The notes below the pieces were generated by a model, which saw only the letters and a list, made by a program, of their open reading frames with translations, had not been told where the DNA came from and ran no database searches. The translations under genes were made by a program, and so were the position numbers. A stretch of 64,000 nucleotides of DNA from Mycolicibacterium rhodesiae. GTDB taxonomy: Bacteria; Actinomycetota; Actinomycetes; Mycobacteriales; Mycobacteriaceae. Positions 16,497-25,285 of this stretch are shown piece after piece (within the stretch, counting starts at the first letter, position 1; each line of letters begins with the position of its first letter). The stretch spans positions 60,472 to 124,471 of the forward strand of contig NZ_MVIH01000014.1 of NCBI RefSeq assembly GCF_002086695.1, given 5' to 3'.

Positions 16497-18197
16497 CTAT
16501 GCCTCCGCCAGGTACCGGTGCACCAACATCACCGCCATCGACCCTTCGCCGACGGCGGCCGCCACCCGTTTTGCGGACTCGGAGCGCACGTCTCCTGCAA
16601 CAAACACACCGGGCACACTTGTTTCCAGGTGGTGCGGCGGGCGGTCCAGCGTCCATCCGGCCACGTTGAGCAGGTCGGGTCCGGCGAGGACGAAGCCGTG
16701 GTCGTCGACGGCGACGACCTCTTTGAGCCAGTCGGTGCGGGGCTCGGCGCCGATGAAGCAGCACATCCGGCTGGCTTCGACGGTCTCGCGCTGACCGGTC
16801 TGCCGGTTCTCCAGGATCAGGCCGGTCAGATGGTCGTCCTCGCCGAGGGTGTCCACCACCTCGGTGCAGGTGCGCACGGTGATCGTCGGGTTCTTCTCGA
16901 TCTGCTGGATCAGGTAGTGCGACATCGACGCTTCCAGCGAGGGCCCGCGCACCAGCATGGTGACCGAGCGCGCCTCGCGAGACATGAACATCGCGGCCTG
17001 CCCGGCCGAGTTGGCGCCGCCCACGATGTAGACATCCTCGCCCTTGCACTCGGACGCATCGGACACCGAGGCGCCGTAGTAGACGCCGCGCCCGACGTAG
17101 TTGCATGCCGGATCGTCGGGGTTGTCCCAGCAGCCGGTGACCTGCAGCTGGCGGTAGGCCACCCCGGTCGCCAGGATGACGGCGCGGGCGGCGATGGTGC
17201 TGCCGTCCTCGAACTCGATGGTGCGTGCGGTGCCCGCTTCACCGGCGGAGAGCTTGATCGCCTTGCGGGTGGTGATCACCTCGGCGCCGAAGCGCTCCGC
17301 CTGCCTGCGGGCCGACGTGGTGAGTTCGGCGCCGGAGACGCCGGTGGGGAAGCCGAGGTAGTTCTCGATCCGGGAGCTGCGGCCGGCTTGGCCGCCGGTG
17401 GTGGTCTCCTCGATCAGGACCGTCTTGAGTCCTTCGGAGGCGCCGTAGACCGCCGCCGCCAGCCCGGCCGGCCCGCCGCCGATGACGGCGAGGTCGTACA
17501 TCTCCAGCGACGGGCTGGTGGACAGTCCCAGCATCGCGGCCAGCTCGGCATCGGTCGGGTCGACCAGGATCTGACCCTGTTCGCTGATGACCACCGGCAG
17601 CTGGAACTCGTCCAGGCCGCCCGCGTCCAGCAGCTGCTTGCCCTTGGGCTCGTCGGCGTTGAACGCCCGGAACGAATGCAGGTTGCGGGCCAGGAACTGG
17701 CGCACCTCCCACGAACGTTCGCTCCACCGGTGCCCGATCACCTTGGTGTGCGGGATGGCCCGGTCACCCGTGGCGTGCCAGGCCTCCAGCAGCGCGTCGA
17801 TCACCGGGTAGAGCTTTTCCTCCGGCGGATCCCACGGCTTGAGCAGGTAGTGGTCGAGGTCGACGACGTTGATCGCGTCGATCGCGGCGTGGGTGTCGGC
17901 GTAGGCCGTCAGCAAAACCCGACGAGCCATCGGGTAGACGTCCATCGCCTCTTCGAGGAACTGGATGCCGCTCATCTGCGGCATCCGGTAGTCCGCGACG
18001 AACACCGCGACGGTTTCACCGCGCAGCTTCAATTCGTTGATCGTTTCCAGCGCGTCGAGCCCGGATTCTGCGCGGACGATCCGATACCGCTCGCCGTAGT
18101 GACGGCGGAGGTCACGTGCCACGGCACGCGAGACGGCGGGGTCGTCGTCCACGGTGAGAATCACCGGTTTGCGGGGCTGGGGGGCGGGTCCAGTCAT
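16497..18197 (-). CDS. Response regulator fused to thioredoxin-reductase-like flavoprotein
   Basis: A 566-residue fusion. Residues ~10-130 are a receiver domain (VDDDP, phosphoacceptor Asp69 in VADYRMPQMSG, Lys in LLKPWD). Residues ~150-225 look like a thioredoxin/glutaredoxin-type fold without a CxxC. From residue ~237 comes a flavoprotein with FAD motif VIGGGPAGLAAAVYGASEG, NAD(P) motif IVGGANSAGQAA, and VFVAGDVR near the end. The thioredoxin-reductase redox motif CATC is replaced by GASVSDASEC, so ordinary thioredoxin reduction is doubtful. The frame is open upstream, but ATG 18197 is favoured because the receiver starts just after it. Redox chemistry appears to be the output of a phosphorelay. 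Confidence 0.87.
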   Translation of the reverse strand: MTGPAPQPRKPVILTVDDDPAVSRAVARDLRRHYGERYRIVRAESGLDALETINELKLRGETVAVFVADYRMPQMSGIQFLEEAMDVYPMARRVLLTAYADTHAAIDAINVVDLDHYLLKPWDPPEEKLYPVIDALLEAWHATGDRAIPHTKVIGHRWSERSWEVRQFLARNLHSFRAFNADEPKGKQLLDAGGLDEFQLPVVISEQGQILVDPTDAELAAMLGLSTSPSLEMYDLAVIGGGPAGLAAAVYGASEGLKTVLIEETTTGGQAGRSSRIENYLGFPTGVSGAELTTSARRQAERFGAEVITTRKAIKLSAGEAGTARTIEFEDGSTIAARAVILATGVAYRQLQVTGCWDNPDDPACNYVGRGVYYGASVSDASECKGEDVYIVGGANSAGQAAMFMSREARSVTMLVRGPSLEASMSHYLIQQIEKNPTITVRTCTEVVDTLGEDDHLTGLILENRQTGQRETVEASRMCCFIGAEPRTDWLKEVVAVDDHGFVLAGPDLLNVAGWTLDRPPHHLETSVPGVFVAGDVRSESAKRVAAAVGEGSMAVMLVHRYLAEA

Positions 18198-18317
18198 CAC
18201 CGTCAAGTATGCGCCTGGTGTCCAGTGCTTATTAGGGTGGGCTTTGCAGGCTCGGGGTTCCCGCCGCACAGTGTTCGCTTGCAGGTGAAGCTGAGGTCAG
18301 AGCCGCTCCGACGCGTT

Positions 18318-18346
18318 TTGGAGTAGCGCGCCCGAGCGGGTATCGT
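18318..18346 (+). promoter_or_regulatory. Candidate promoter for the infA operon
   Basis: TTGGAG at 18318-18323 and TATCGT at 18341-18346 are spaced 17 bases apart upstream of infA, giving a predicted start near 18353 and a leader of about 130 bases. The remainder of the 284-base gap between the divergent flavoprotein gene and infA shows no further gene. The assignment rests on spacing and motif only. Confidence 0.35.
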
Positions 18347-18481
18347 TGACCAACGGTGCGGATTCCGCGCCGACTCTTGCGTGCCCTGTCTGGGGAAATC
18401 CTGGAATTTCCCGCTCCCGGCTCACGTTTTGCAGTCGGGGCGAATGCTGCCCCAAACCGAGAAAGCAGGATCGAAGAGGAC

Positions 18482-18703
18482 ATGGCCAAGAAAGACGGTG
18501 CCATCGAGGTCGAGGGCCGCGTGGTCGAGCCCCTGCCCAATGCGATGTTTCGCATTGAGCTGGAGAACGGACACAAGGTACTCGCTCACATCAGCGGCAA
18601 GATGCGGCAGCACTACATCCGCATCCTTCCCGAGGACCGGGTGGTGGTGGAGTTGTCTCCCTACGACCTGACCCGCGGGCGCATTGTGTACCGGTACAAG
18701 TAA
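18482..18703 (+). CDS. infA: Translation initiation factor IF-1
   Basis: A 73-residue OB-fold protein with the near-invariant IF-1 sequence (MAKKDGAIEVEGRVVEPLPN, GHKVLAHISGKMRQHYIRIL, SPYDLTRGRIVYRYK). It binds the ribosomal A site during initiation. AGAGGA 5 bases upstream of the ATG is the ribosome binding site. It is the first gene of the infA-rpmJ-rpsM-rpsK-rpsD-rpoA-rplQ-truA cluster. Confidence 0.98.
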   Translation: MAKKDGAIEVEGRVVEPLPNAMFRIELENGHKVLAHISGKMRQHYIRILPEDRVVVELSPYDLTRGRIVYRYK

Positions 18704-18765
18704 GCCCGACCCGATCGCCAGCACTCAAAGACAAACCGACCGAGAACTAGAAGGATCGAACAGCC

Positions 18766-18879
18766 GTGAAGGTGAACCCGAGCGTCAAGCCGATCTGCGA
18801 CAAGTGCAGGGTGATCCGCCGGCATGGGCGGGTCATGGTGATCTGCTCTGATCCGCGCCACAAGCAGCGGCAGGGTTAA
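18766..18879 (+). CDS. rpmJ: Ribosomal protein bL36
   Basis: A 37-residue protein from GTG 18766 ([20 protein letters not shown], ending DPRHKQRQG). The zinc-binding pattern CDKC...C...H is complete, so this is the zinc-containing form. GAAGGA precedes the start. It lies between infA and rpsM, as in other actinobacteria. Confidence 0.97.
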
Positions 18880-19034
18880 GCCCTCGACGCACAGCACCAC
18901 CCACAACTGAATGCAGACCTCCCAGTACCACTGATCGGAACGCCGATCATCCACGTCCGGCACGGAGGCCGGACCCCGAAAGACGGGGAACGGACTGGGA
19001 TCAGACCTCCGCATAGAGAAGGAATCACTGCCTG

Positions 19035-19409
19035 ATGGCACGTCTCATGGGCGTTGATCTCCCGCGCGACAAGCGCATGGAGATCGCGCTGACCTATATC
19101 TACGGCATCGGCCGTACCCGTAGCCAGGAAATCCTGGACGGCACCGGCATCGACCGGGACCTGCGCACCAAGGACCTCACCGATGATCAGGTGACCCAGC
19201 TGCGCGACTACATCGAAGGCAACCTCAAGGTCGAGGGCGACCTGCGCCGCGAGGTTCAGGCCGACATTCGCCGCAAGATCGAGATCGGCTGCTACCAGGG
19301 CCTGCGGCACCGCCGTGGCCTGCCGGTGCGTGGCCAGCGAACCAAGACCAATGCGCGTACCCGCAAGGGCCCCAAGCGCACCATCGCCGGCAAGAAGAAG
19401 GCCAGGTAA
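19035..19409 (+). CDS. rpsM: Ribosomal protein uS13
   Basis: A 124-residue small-subunit head protein with RLMGVDLPRDKRMEIALTYI and the basic C-terminal tail RGLPVRGQRTKTNARTRKG that contacts P-site tRNA. AGAAGGAA lies upstream of the ATG. Normal length and operon position; 6 bases separate it from rpsK. Confidence 0.98.
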   Translation: MARLMGVDLPRDKRMEIALTYIYGIGRTRSQEILDGTGIDRDLRTKDLTDDQVTQLRDYIEGNLKVEGDLRREVQADIRRKIEIGCYQGLRHRRGLPVRGQRTKTNARTRKGPKRTIAGKKKAR

Positions 19410-19415
19410 CCCCGG

Positions 19416-19829
19416 ATGGCACAGGCAAAGAAGGGCACCGGCGCGAAGAAGGGTCAGAAGACCCGTCGCAGGGAAAAGAAGAACATCCCGCTCGGCGCCG
19501 CTCACATCAAGAGCACGTTCAACAACACGATCGTCTCGATCACCGATCCCCAGGGCAACGTCATCGCCTGGGCCTCGTCGGGTCACGTCGGCTTCAAGGG
19601 GTCGCGTAAGTCCACCCCGTTCGCCGCGCAGCTCGCCGCCGAGAACGCTGCCCGCAAGGCGCAGGAGCACGGCGTGAAGAAGGTCGACGTGTTCGTGAAG
19701 GGCCCGGGTTCGGGCCGCGAAACGGCGATCCGCTCGCTGCAGGCTGCCGGCCTCGAGGTCGGCGCCATCTCCGACGTCACTCCGCAGCCGCACAACGGCT
19801 GCCGTCCGCCCAAGCGGCGCCGGGTCTAG
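19416..19829 (+). CDS. rpsK: Ribosomal protein uS11
   Basis: A 137-residue platform protein with a lysine-rich N-terminal extension and the conserved core IKSTFNNTIVSITDPQGNVI, VFVKGPGSGRETAIRSLQ and PHNGCRPPKRRRV. It contacts the mRNA exit region of the 30S subunit. It sits between rpsM and rpsD with short gaps. Confidence 0.98.
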   Translation: MAQAKKGTGAKKGQKTRRREKKNIPLGAAHIKSTFNNTIVSITDPQGNVIAWASSGHVGFKGSRKSTPFAAQLAAENAARKAQEHGVKKVDVFVKGPGSGRETAIRSLQAAGLEVGAISDVTPQPHNGCRPPKRRRV

Positions 19830-19844
19830 GGAGGATAAAGAAAA

Positions 19845-20450
19845 ATGGCTCGTTATACCGGACCCGCCACCCGCAAGTCGCGCCGCCTCGGCGTCGACCT
19901 GGTCGGTGGAGATCAGTCGTTCGAGAAGCGCCCCTACCCGCCCGGCCAGCACGGCCGCGCGCGGATCAAGGAGAGCGAATACCGTCAGCAGCTGCAGGAG
20001 AAGCAGAAGGCTCGCTTCACCTACGGCGTGATGGAGAAGCAGTTCCGCAAGTACTACGAAGAGGCCAACCGGTCCACCGGCAAGACCGGTGAGAACCTGC
20101 TCCAGATCCTGGAGACCCGGCTGGACAACGTCGTGTACCGCGCCGGACTGGCCCGTACCCGCCGGATGGCTCGCCAGCTGGTCAGCCACGGCCACTTCAC
20201 CGTCAACGGTGTCAAGGTGAACATCCCGAGCTACCGGGTGTCGCAGTACGACATCATCGACATCAAGGACAAGTCGCTGAACACCTTCCCGTTCGAGCTG
20301 TCCCGGCAGACCGCCGGCGAGCGCCCGATCCCGTCCTGGCTGCAGGTCGTCGGGGAGCGTCAGCGAATCCTCGTCCACCAGTTGCCGACTCGCGAGCAGA
20401 TCCAGGTTCCGCTCGCCGAGCAGCTGATCGTCGAGTTCTACTCGAAGTAA
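19845..20450 (+). CDS. rpsD: Ribosomal protein uS4
   Basis: A 201-residue primary 16S rRNA-binding protein with an S4 RNA-binding domain (LDNVVYRAGLARTRRMARQL, HFTVNGVKVNIPS). This is the zinc-free form: the N-terminal region ARYTGPATRKSRRLGVDL lacks the four-cysteine motif. GGGAGGA lies upstream of the start. In some bacteria S4 represses its own operon; no such site was identified here. Confidence 0.98.
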   Translation: MARYTGPATRKSRRLGVDLVGGDQSFEKRPYPPGQHGRARIKESEYRQQLQEKQKARFTYGVMEKQFRKYYEEANRSTGKTGENLLQILETRLDNVVYRAGLARTRRMARQLVSHGHFTVNGVKVNIPSYRVSQYDIIDIKDKSLNTFPFELSRQTAGERPIPSWLQVVGERQRILVHQLPTREQIQVPLAEQLIVEFYSK

Positions 20451-20543
20451 AGAAGACGACGCAGTCCTCTGCGGGGCCAACCGGTCCCTGTGGATCACTT
20501 AACGGCATCAAATAGCGGGTGCCGAGAAGGAGATAGAAAAACC

Positions 20544-21596
20544 ATGCTGATTTCTCAGCGCCCCACACTGAGCGAAGAGGTCATCGCCGAAAACCGGTCG
20601 CAGTTCGTCATCGAGCCGCTGGAGCCGGGATTCGGTTACACCCTTGGCAATTCGCTGCGGCGTACGCTGCTGTCGTCGATCCCCGGCGCAGCCGTCACGA
20701 GCATCCGCATCGACGGTGTGCTGCACGAGTTCACCACCGTGCCCGGTGTGAAGGAAGACGTCACCGACATCATCCTGAACCTCAAGGGCCTCGTCGTCTC
20801 CTCCGAGGAGGACGAGCCGGTCACCATGTACCTGCGCAAGCAGGGCCCGGGTGAGGTCACCGCCGGTGACATCGTCCCGCCCGCCGGCGTGACGGTGCAC
20901 AACCCGGATATGCACATCGCGACCCTCAACGACAAGGGCAAGCTCGAGGTCGAGCTGGTTGTCGAGCGCGGCCGCGGCTATGTGCCTGCCGTGCAGAACA
21001 AAGCCTCGGGTGCCGAAATCGGCCGCATCCCGGTCGATTCCATCTACTCGCCGGTGCTGAAGGTCACCTACAAGGTGGAGGCCACCCGCGTCGAGCAGCG
21101 CACCGACTTCGACAAACTGATCCTCGATGTCGAGACCAAGAACTCGATCAGCCCGCGTGACGCCCTGGCGTCGGCCGGCAAGACACTGGTCGAATTGTTC
21201 GGTCTGGCACGGGAACTCAACGTCGAGGCCGAGGGCATCGAGATCGGCCCGTCGCCCGCCGAGGCCGATCACATCGCGGCGTTCGCGCTGCCGATCGACG
21301 ATCTGGACCTGACCGTCCGTTCGTACAACTGCCTCAAGCGTGAAGGTGTGCACACCGTTGGCGAGCTGGTCGCCCGCACGGAGTCCGATCTGCTGGACAT
21401 CCGTAACTTCGGCCAGAAGTCGATCGACGAGGTCAAGATCAAGTTGCACCAGCTGGGTCTGTCGCTCAAGGACAGCCCGGCCAGCTTCGATCCGTCGGAG
21501 GTCGCCGGCTACGACGTCGCCACCGGCACCTGGAACAGCGATGCGGGTTACGACCTGGACGCCGAGCAGGACTACACCGAAACCGAAGAGCTCTAA
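20544..21596 (+). CDS. rpoA: RNA polymerase alpha subunit
   Basis: A 350-residue alpha subunit. The N-terminal dimerisation domain has EPLEPGFGYTLGNSLRRTLL and the C-terminal DNA-binding domain (from about residue 245) has LTVRSYNCLKREGVHTVGEL and LLDIRNFGQKSIDEVK. It scaffolds polymerase assembly and contacts upstream promoter DNA and activators. ATG 20544 is preferred over an in-frame start 54 bases upstream because GAAGGAGAT precedes it and the protein start then matches the family. Confidence 0.98.
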   Translation: MLISQRPTLSEEVIAENRSQFVIEPLEPGFGYTLGNSLRRTLLSSIPGAAVTSIRIDGVLHEFTTVPGVKEDVTDIILNLKGLVVSSEEDEPVTMYLRKQGPGEVTAGDIVPPAGVTVHNPDMHIATLNDKGKLEVELVVERGRGYVPAVQNKASGAEIGRIPVDSIYSPVLKVTYKVEATRVEQRTDFDKLILDVETKNSISPRDALASAGKTLVELFGLARELNVEAEGIEIGPSPAEADHIAAFALPIDDLDLTVRSYNCLKREGVHTVGELVARTESDLLDIRNFGQKSIDEVKIKLHQLGLSLKDSPASFDPSEVAGYDVATGTWNSDAGYDLDAEQDYTETEEL

Positions 21597-21656
21597 GTTC
21601 ACCACCGTCCCGGTCCTACCTGATACGGGGACCGGCCCCATTTAGGAGAAGTCGCA

Positions 21657-22253
21657 ATGCCCAAGCCCACCAAGGGTCCTCGCCTCGGCGGGTCGTCCTC
21701 GCACCAGAAGGCGATTCTGGCCAACCTGGCCACCTCGCTCTTCGAGCACGGCCGGATCAAGACCACCGAGCCCAAGGCGCGGGCGTTGCGGCCGTACGCG
21801 GAGAAGCTCATCACCCACGCCAAGAAGGGTTCGCTGCACAACCGGCGTGAGGTGATGAAGAAGATCCGTGACAAGGACGTCGTGCACGCTCTCTTCGCCG
21901 AGATCGCGCCGTTCTTCGCCGACCGCAACGGCGGCTACACCCGCATCATCAAGGTCGAGCCGCGCAAGGGCGACAACGCCCCGATGGCGGTCATCGAACT
22001 GGTTCGGGAAAAGACGGTGACCTCGGAGGCCAACCGGGCTCGCAAGAGCTCGGCCGCCAAGGCTGCGCCGGTGGCTGCCGCTGCCGCGCCGCAGGCTGCG
22101 GTGGAGCCCGAAGAGGCCGTTGGGCCGGAGGCCGAAGAGCCGATCGAAGCCGTCGAGGCCGAAGATGCCGGCATCGCCGACGCTCAGACCGCGGAGGCTG
22201 CCGAGGAGCAGGCCGAGGAATCCGCCGAGGATTCGGACGCTGACAAGTCCTGA
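21657..22253 (+). CDS. rplQ: Ribosomal protein bL17 with long acidic tail
   Basis: The first ~120 residues are a standard bL17 (MPKPTKGPRLGGSSSHQKAI, RIKTTEPKARALRPYAEKLI, FADRNGGYTRIIKVEPRKGD). It continues for ~75 more residues as an Ala/Glu-rich tail with no predictable fold, giving 198 residues in total. Such tails are usual in mycobacteria and absent from E. coli L17. TAGGAGAAG precedes the start. truA begins 4 bases after its stop. Confidence 0.97.
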   Translation: MPKPTKGPRLGGSSSHQKAILANLATSLFEHGRIKTTEPKARALRPYAEKLITHAKKGSLHNRREVMKKIRDKDVVHALFAEIAPFFADRNGGYTRIIKVEPRKGDNAPMAVIELVREKTVTSEANRARKSSAAKAAPVAAAAAPQAAVEPEEAVGPEAEEPIEAVEAEDAGIADAQTAEAAEEQAEESAEDSDADKS

Positions 22254-22257
22254 CGCT

Positions 22258-23139
22258 GTGAGTACGAACGAGCCCGTCACCGATAGCGGTGGCGGGCTCG
22301 TTCGTCTGCGACTCGACATCGCCTACGACGGAACCGAATTCACTGGTTGGGCGGCACAGGAAGGCCACCGCACGGTCGCGGGTGTCCTCGAGGAAGCGCT
22401 CTCGACCGTCTTCCGGGAGCCGGTCCGGGTCTTCGGGGCCGGTCGCACGGACACCGGAGTGCACGCCTCCGGCCAGGTGGCCCACCTCGACGTCCCGACC
22501 GACGCCCTGGCCCACGCGTATCCGCGCCACGCCCGGCCCGGAGACGCCGAGTTCCTGCCGCTGGTGCGCCGGCTGGCCCGCTTCCTGCCGCAGGACGTAC
22601 GGGCACGCGAAATCAGCCGCGCCCCAGCTGGATTCGATGCCCGCTTCTCGGCGTTGCGTCGGCACTACGAATACCGGCTGTCGCTGGCGCCCTACGGTGT
22701 CGAGCCGCAGTCCGCGAGGTACGTGACACCCTGGTCGAAGCCGTTGGATGTCGACGCCATGAATTCGGCGTCCCGGCATCTGGTGGGATTGCACGATTTC
22801 GCCGCCTTCTGTCGCCACCGGCCCGGTGCGACGACCATCCGCGACCTGCAGCGCCTGGACTGGGTGCGTGACGGCGATGCGGTGACGGCCTACGTCACCG
22901 CTGACGCGTTCTGCTGGTCGATGGTGCGATCACTGGTCGGTGCGCTCCTCGCGGTCGGGCAGGGGCGTCGCGAACCATCCTGGTGCGCAACGCTGTTGAC
23001 CGCGGACGCGCGTTCCAGTGACTTCGCCGCAGCGCCGGCTCGAGGTCTGACGCTCACCGGAGTGGACTACCCGCCGGATGACGAACTCGCCGGGCGCATC
23101 AGGATCACCCGCGACCTGCGGACGCTGGACAAGCCTTAA
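22258..23139 (+). CDS. truA: tRNA pseudouridine synthase A
   Basis: A 293-residue pseudouridine synthase acting on positions 38-40 of tRNA anticodon arms. The catalytic Asp65 lies in FGAGRTDTGVHASGQV; RLDIAYDGTEFTGWAAQ opens the fold and FCWSMVRSLVGALLAVGQGR is the conserved second-half motif. GTG 22258 is chosen over longer in-frame starts inside rplQ because it opens just before the conserved fold. It ends with a 4-base overlap with the convergent cutinase gene. Confidence 0.95.
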   Translation: MSTNEPVTDSGGGLVRLRLDIAYDGTEFTGWAAQEGHRTVAGVLEEALSTVFREPVRVFGAGRTDTGVHASGQVAHLDVPTDALAHAYPRHARPGDAEFLPLVRRLARFLPQDVRAREISRAPAGFDARFSALRRHYEYRLSLAPYGVEPQSARYVTPWSKPLDVDAMNSASRHLVGLHDFAAFCRHRPGATTIRDLQRLDWVRDGDAVTAYVTADAFCWSMVRSLVGALLAVGQGRREPSWCATLLTADARSSDFAAAPARGLTLTGVDYPPDDELAGRIRITRDLRTLDKP

Positions 23140-23819
23140 AGCTTGCCCGCAACGAAATCGGCAGCCTGGTCGATCATCCCGGCCTTCTGGTAGGCGGCGG
23201 CGAGGTGGTCGGGCCAGTTGGCTTCCCAGGTGTCCGGATCGGCGGGATTGCAGATCGGATCGGCGCCGTGGCACAGCTCGATGGTTCGGTCCCGATACTC
23301 GGGGCTGAAATTCGTGATGGGGCCCAGCCATTGGGTTCCGTTGCCGAACAGCGCGACGGCCGCGATGTGGCTCCCGGCGTCCGGGGGCAGCAGAGTCTTG
23401 AAACCCATGATCGGGATCGGAACTGCCAGAACCATATCCGTGGCCGCCGCACCCAGCGAGTAGCCACCGAGAACCAAACGCGTATTCGGGCAATTGTTGA
23501 TGTTGTAGATGATGCGCTGGCTGATGTCATTGGCGCCGATGTCGACCTGGTTGTCGGCGGGATACTTCGCCGCGTAGAGGCCGATGTTGCGGTGGACGCG
23601 CGAGCGCAGTGCGCTGACGAACTGATTGCCGATGATTCCCGCGCCGGGGGATTCGAGGCGGCCCCGCGCGAAGATCACCTCCACATCGGGGCAGCCCGCA
23701 GCGGAAGCCTGCGGCGCCGCTAGCACTGCATCGCCGGGCAGTGCAGTCGGGCCGAGCGCCATCGCGGCGGCCGCGACGACTACCGTGACCGCACGGGCCA
23801 ACGTCCCCCGAATACGCAT
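23136..23819 (-). CDS. Secreted cutinase-like esterase, copy 1
   Basis: A 227-residue alpha/beta hydrolase with a signal peptide (about residues 1-40, ending ASA). The mature core starts CPDVEVIFARGRLESPGAGI. The nucleophile motif is GGYSLGAAATD, with the acid in DPICNPADP and a candidate His in WPDHLAAAYQ. The cutinase family hydrolyses lipid and polymer esters outside the cell; several mycobacterial members act as lipases or phospholipases. It shares GYSLG and a DPxT(W/L) tail with copy 2. It is the last of four same-strand copies. Confidence 0.92.
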   Translation of the reverse strand: MRIRGTLARAVTVVVAAAAMALGPTALPGDAVLAAPQASAAGCPDVEVIFARGRLESPGAGIIGNQFVSALRSRVHRNIGLYAAKYPADNQVDIGANDISQRIIYNINNCPNTRLVLGGYSLGAAATDMVLAVPIPIMGFKTLLPPDAGSHIAAVALFGNGTQWLGPITNFSPEYRDRTIELCHGADPICNPADPDTWEANWPDHLAAAYQKAGMIDQAADFVAGKL

Positions 23820-23822
23820 GAA

Positions 23823-24476
23823 TCAGAGCCTGTCTGCGGTGAATTGGGCGGCCTGGTCAACCAGACCCGAGCCGATGTACGCGTCCTGCAGGTGCGAGTT
23901 CCAGTTGTCGGCGAGGGTGCTCGGATCGATCCCGTTGCAGATCGGGTCGTCCACGTTGCACTGGTCGATGGTCTTGGGCCCGTAGACCGGACTGTTGGCC
24001 GCCGACACCGGGCCGAAGATGCTGCGGGTGCCATTGCCGAACAACACCACCGCCGCCACGTGATCGGCGACCGAGGCGGGCAGCGGGGAGTTGAAGCCGA
24101 ATTGCGCCTTGTTCGAGCCGACTACGACGTCGACCACGGCGGCTCCCAGTGAATAGCCGCCCGGCACCTGACGGGTGTTGGGGCAGTTGGTCGCCATGTA
24201 CTGCATGTGCCTGCTGAGGTCGTTGGCACCGGGGACGATGTCCCAGTCGGCGATGTAGTTGACCCCGTACACCCCGACGCTCTTCGGGGTCTTGCCGCGC
24301 AGCGAATCGACGAACGCCTGGCCGATGCGGCCGATGCCCGGCGGTTCGAAGCGTCCGCGCGCGAAGATCACCTCCGCGTCGGGGCACTCCGCAGCCGATG
24401 CCACCGCCGTCGGCAACAGGGTTGCGGCGACGGACATCACCGCCGCCGCCGCGCTCAGAACCGTTTTCGCGCGCAT
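23823..24476 (-). CDS. Secreted cutinase-like esterase, copy 2
   Basis: A 217-residue cutinase-fold protein with signal peptide MRAKTVLSAAAAVMSVAATL followed by an Ala-rich cleavage region. The core has CPDAEVIFARGRFEPPGIGR, nucleophile GGYSLGAAVVD, acid in DDPICNGIDPST and a His in NWNSHLQDAY. An alternative ATG lies 9 bases upstream at 24485. Only 3 bases separate it from copy 1. It belongs to the GYSLG subtype with copy 1. No substrate can be assigned. Confidence 0.92.
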   Translation of the reverse strand: MRAKTVLSAAAAVMSVAATLLPTAVASAAECPDAEVIFARGRFEPPGIGRIGQAFVDSLRGKTPKSVGVYGVNYIADWDIVPGANDLSRHMQYMATNCPNTRQVPGGYSLGAAVVDVVVGSNKAQFGFNSPLPASVADHVAAVVLFGNGTRSIFGPVSAANSPVYGPKTIDQCNVDDPICNGIDPSTLADNWNSHLQDAYIGSGLVDQAAQFTADRL

Positions 24477-24531
24477 GCCAGCCATGGTAGACGAGCCTGG
24501 GAGAATGCTGGCAGCAAATAAAATCGCGCGG

Positions 24532-25206
24532 CTACAGCAGGCCGGCGAGGAAGCCCGCGGCCTGCGCTGGTGCGTCGGTTCTCTCGTAATCGGTGTGCGC
24601 GAACGGATTGCGGCCGCGCGAGCAGATCGGGTCCCCGTCGTTGCAGAAGTCGACGCCCTTGCCTGCGAACGCCCCGCCGGCCGACGTGATCGGGATGCTG
24701 AACTTGGTGGAGGGATTGCCGAAAACCGCCAGCCCGGCGACCCGGTTGGCCAGGTTGCCCGGCAGTGGCGGCGCCGAACCGATGTCACCGACCTTATTGC
24801 CCAGTGGGGGAATGCCGACCAGCATGTCGACCACCGCGGCACCTTGGGAGTAGCCGCCGAGAACGAACTTCGTCGCCGGGCACGCGGCGGCCATGCTCGC
24901 GATGTGATTCGTGGCGTCGGTGGCGCCGTCGGCGGCACCCAGGAAGTCGTAGGTCGCGGGGTAGTCCACCGCATAGGCGCTCACCGAGCGTCCACCGAGT
25001 TGACCCTGCAGGTTGTCGACGAGCGCTTGTCCGACACGGCCGATACCGGCGGGCTCGCTGGTGCCGCGGGCGAAGACGACCTCGACGTCCGGGCACGGGC
25101 CGGCGGCCTGGGCGGCCGGAGCAACGGCGAACGGTGTCAGGATCGACAGGGCAGCCATCGAGGCAACGCCGAGTTTGCGGGCTGGTGTCACGGTCGAGCG
25201 AGCCAT
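24532..25206 (-). CDS. Secreted cutinase-like esterase, copy 3
   Basis: A 224-residue protein with a signal peptide (MARSTVTPARKLGVASMAAL, cleavage near AAQAAG) and core CPDVEVVFARGTSEPAGIGR. The nucleophile motif is GGYSQGAAVVDML; the acid is in GDPICSRGR and the His in FAHTDYE. It shares GYSQG, an AxYDFLGAADGA motif and a FLAGLL end with copy 4. ATG 25206 is chosen because the frame upstream has no signal-peptide character. Gaps of 46 and 79 bases separate it from copies 2 and 4. Confidence 0.93.
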   Translation of the reverse strand: MARSTVTPARKLGVASMAALSILTPFAVAPAAQAAGPCPDVEVVFARGTSEPAGIGRVGQALVDNLQGQLGGRSVSAYAVDYPATYDFLGAADGATDATNHIASMAAACPATKFVLGGYSQGAAVVDMLVGIPPLGNKVGDIGSAPPLPGNLANRVAGLAVFGNPSTKFSIPITSAGGAFAGKGVDFCNDGDPICSRGRNPFAHTDYERTDAPAQAAGFLAGLL

Positions 25207-25285
25207 GCTGATGAGATCCCCTTGCTTTGCCGGCGTTCGGCTAATAGTCACACACGGGGCTGGGCGGCCCCAACTTCCTCGCCAC

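Noticed and set aside
18198..18269. Start of the receiver-flavoprotein 24 codons upstream
   Set aside because: The added residues are not part of the receiver fold and would reach into the probable infA promoter region.
20544..20560. rpoA beginning at 20490
   Set aside because: The 18 extra residues lack homology to alpha subunits, while ATG 20544 has a strong ribosome site.
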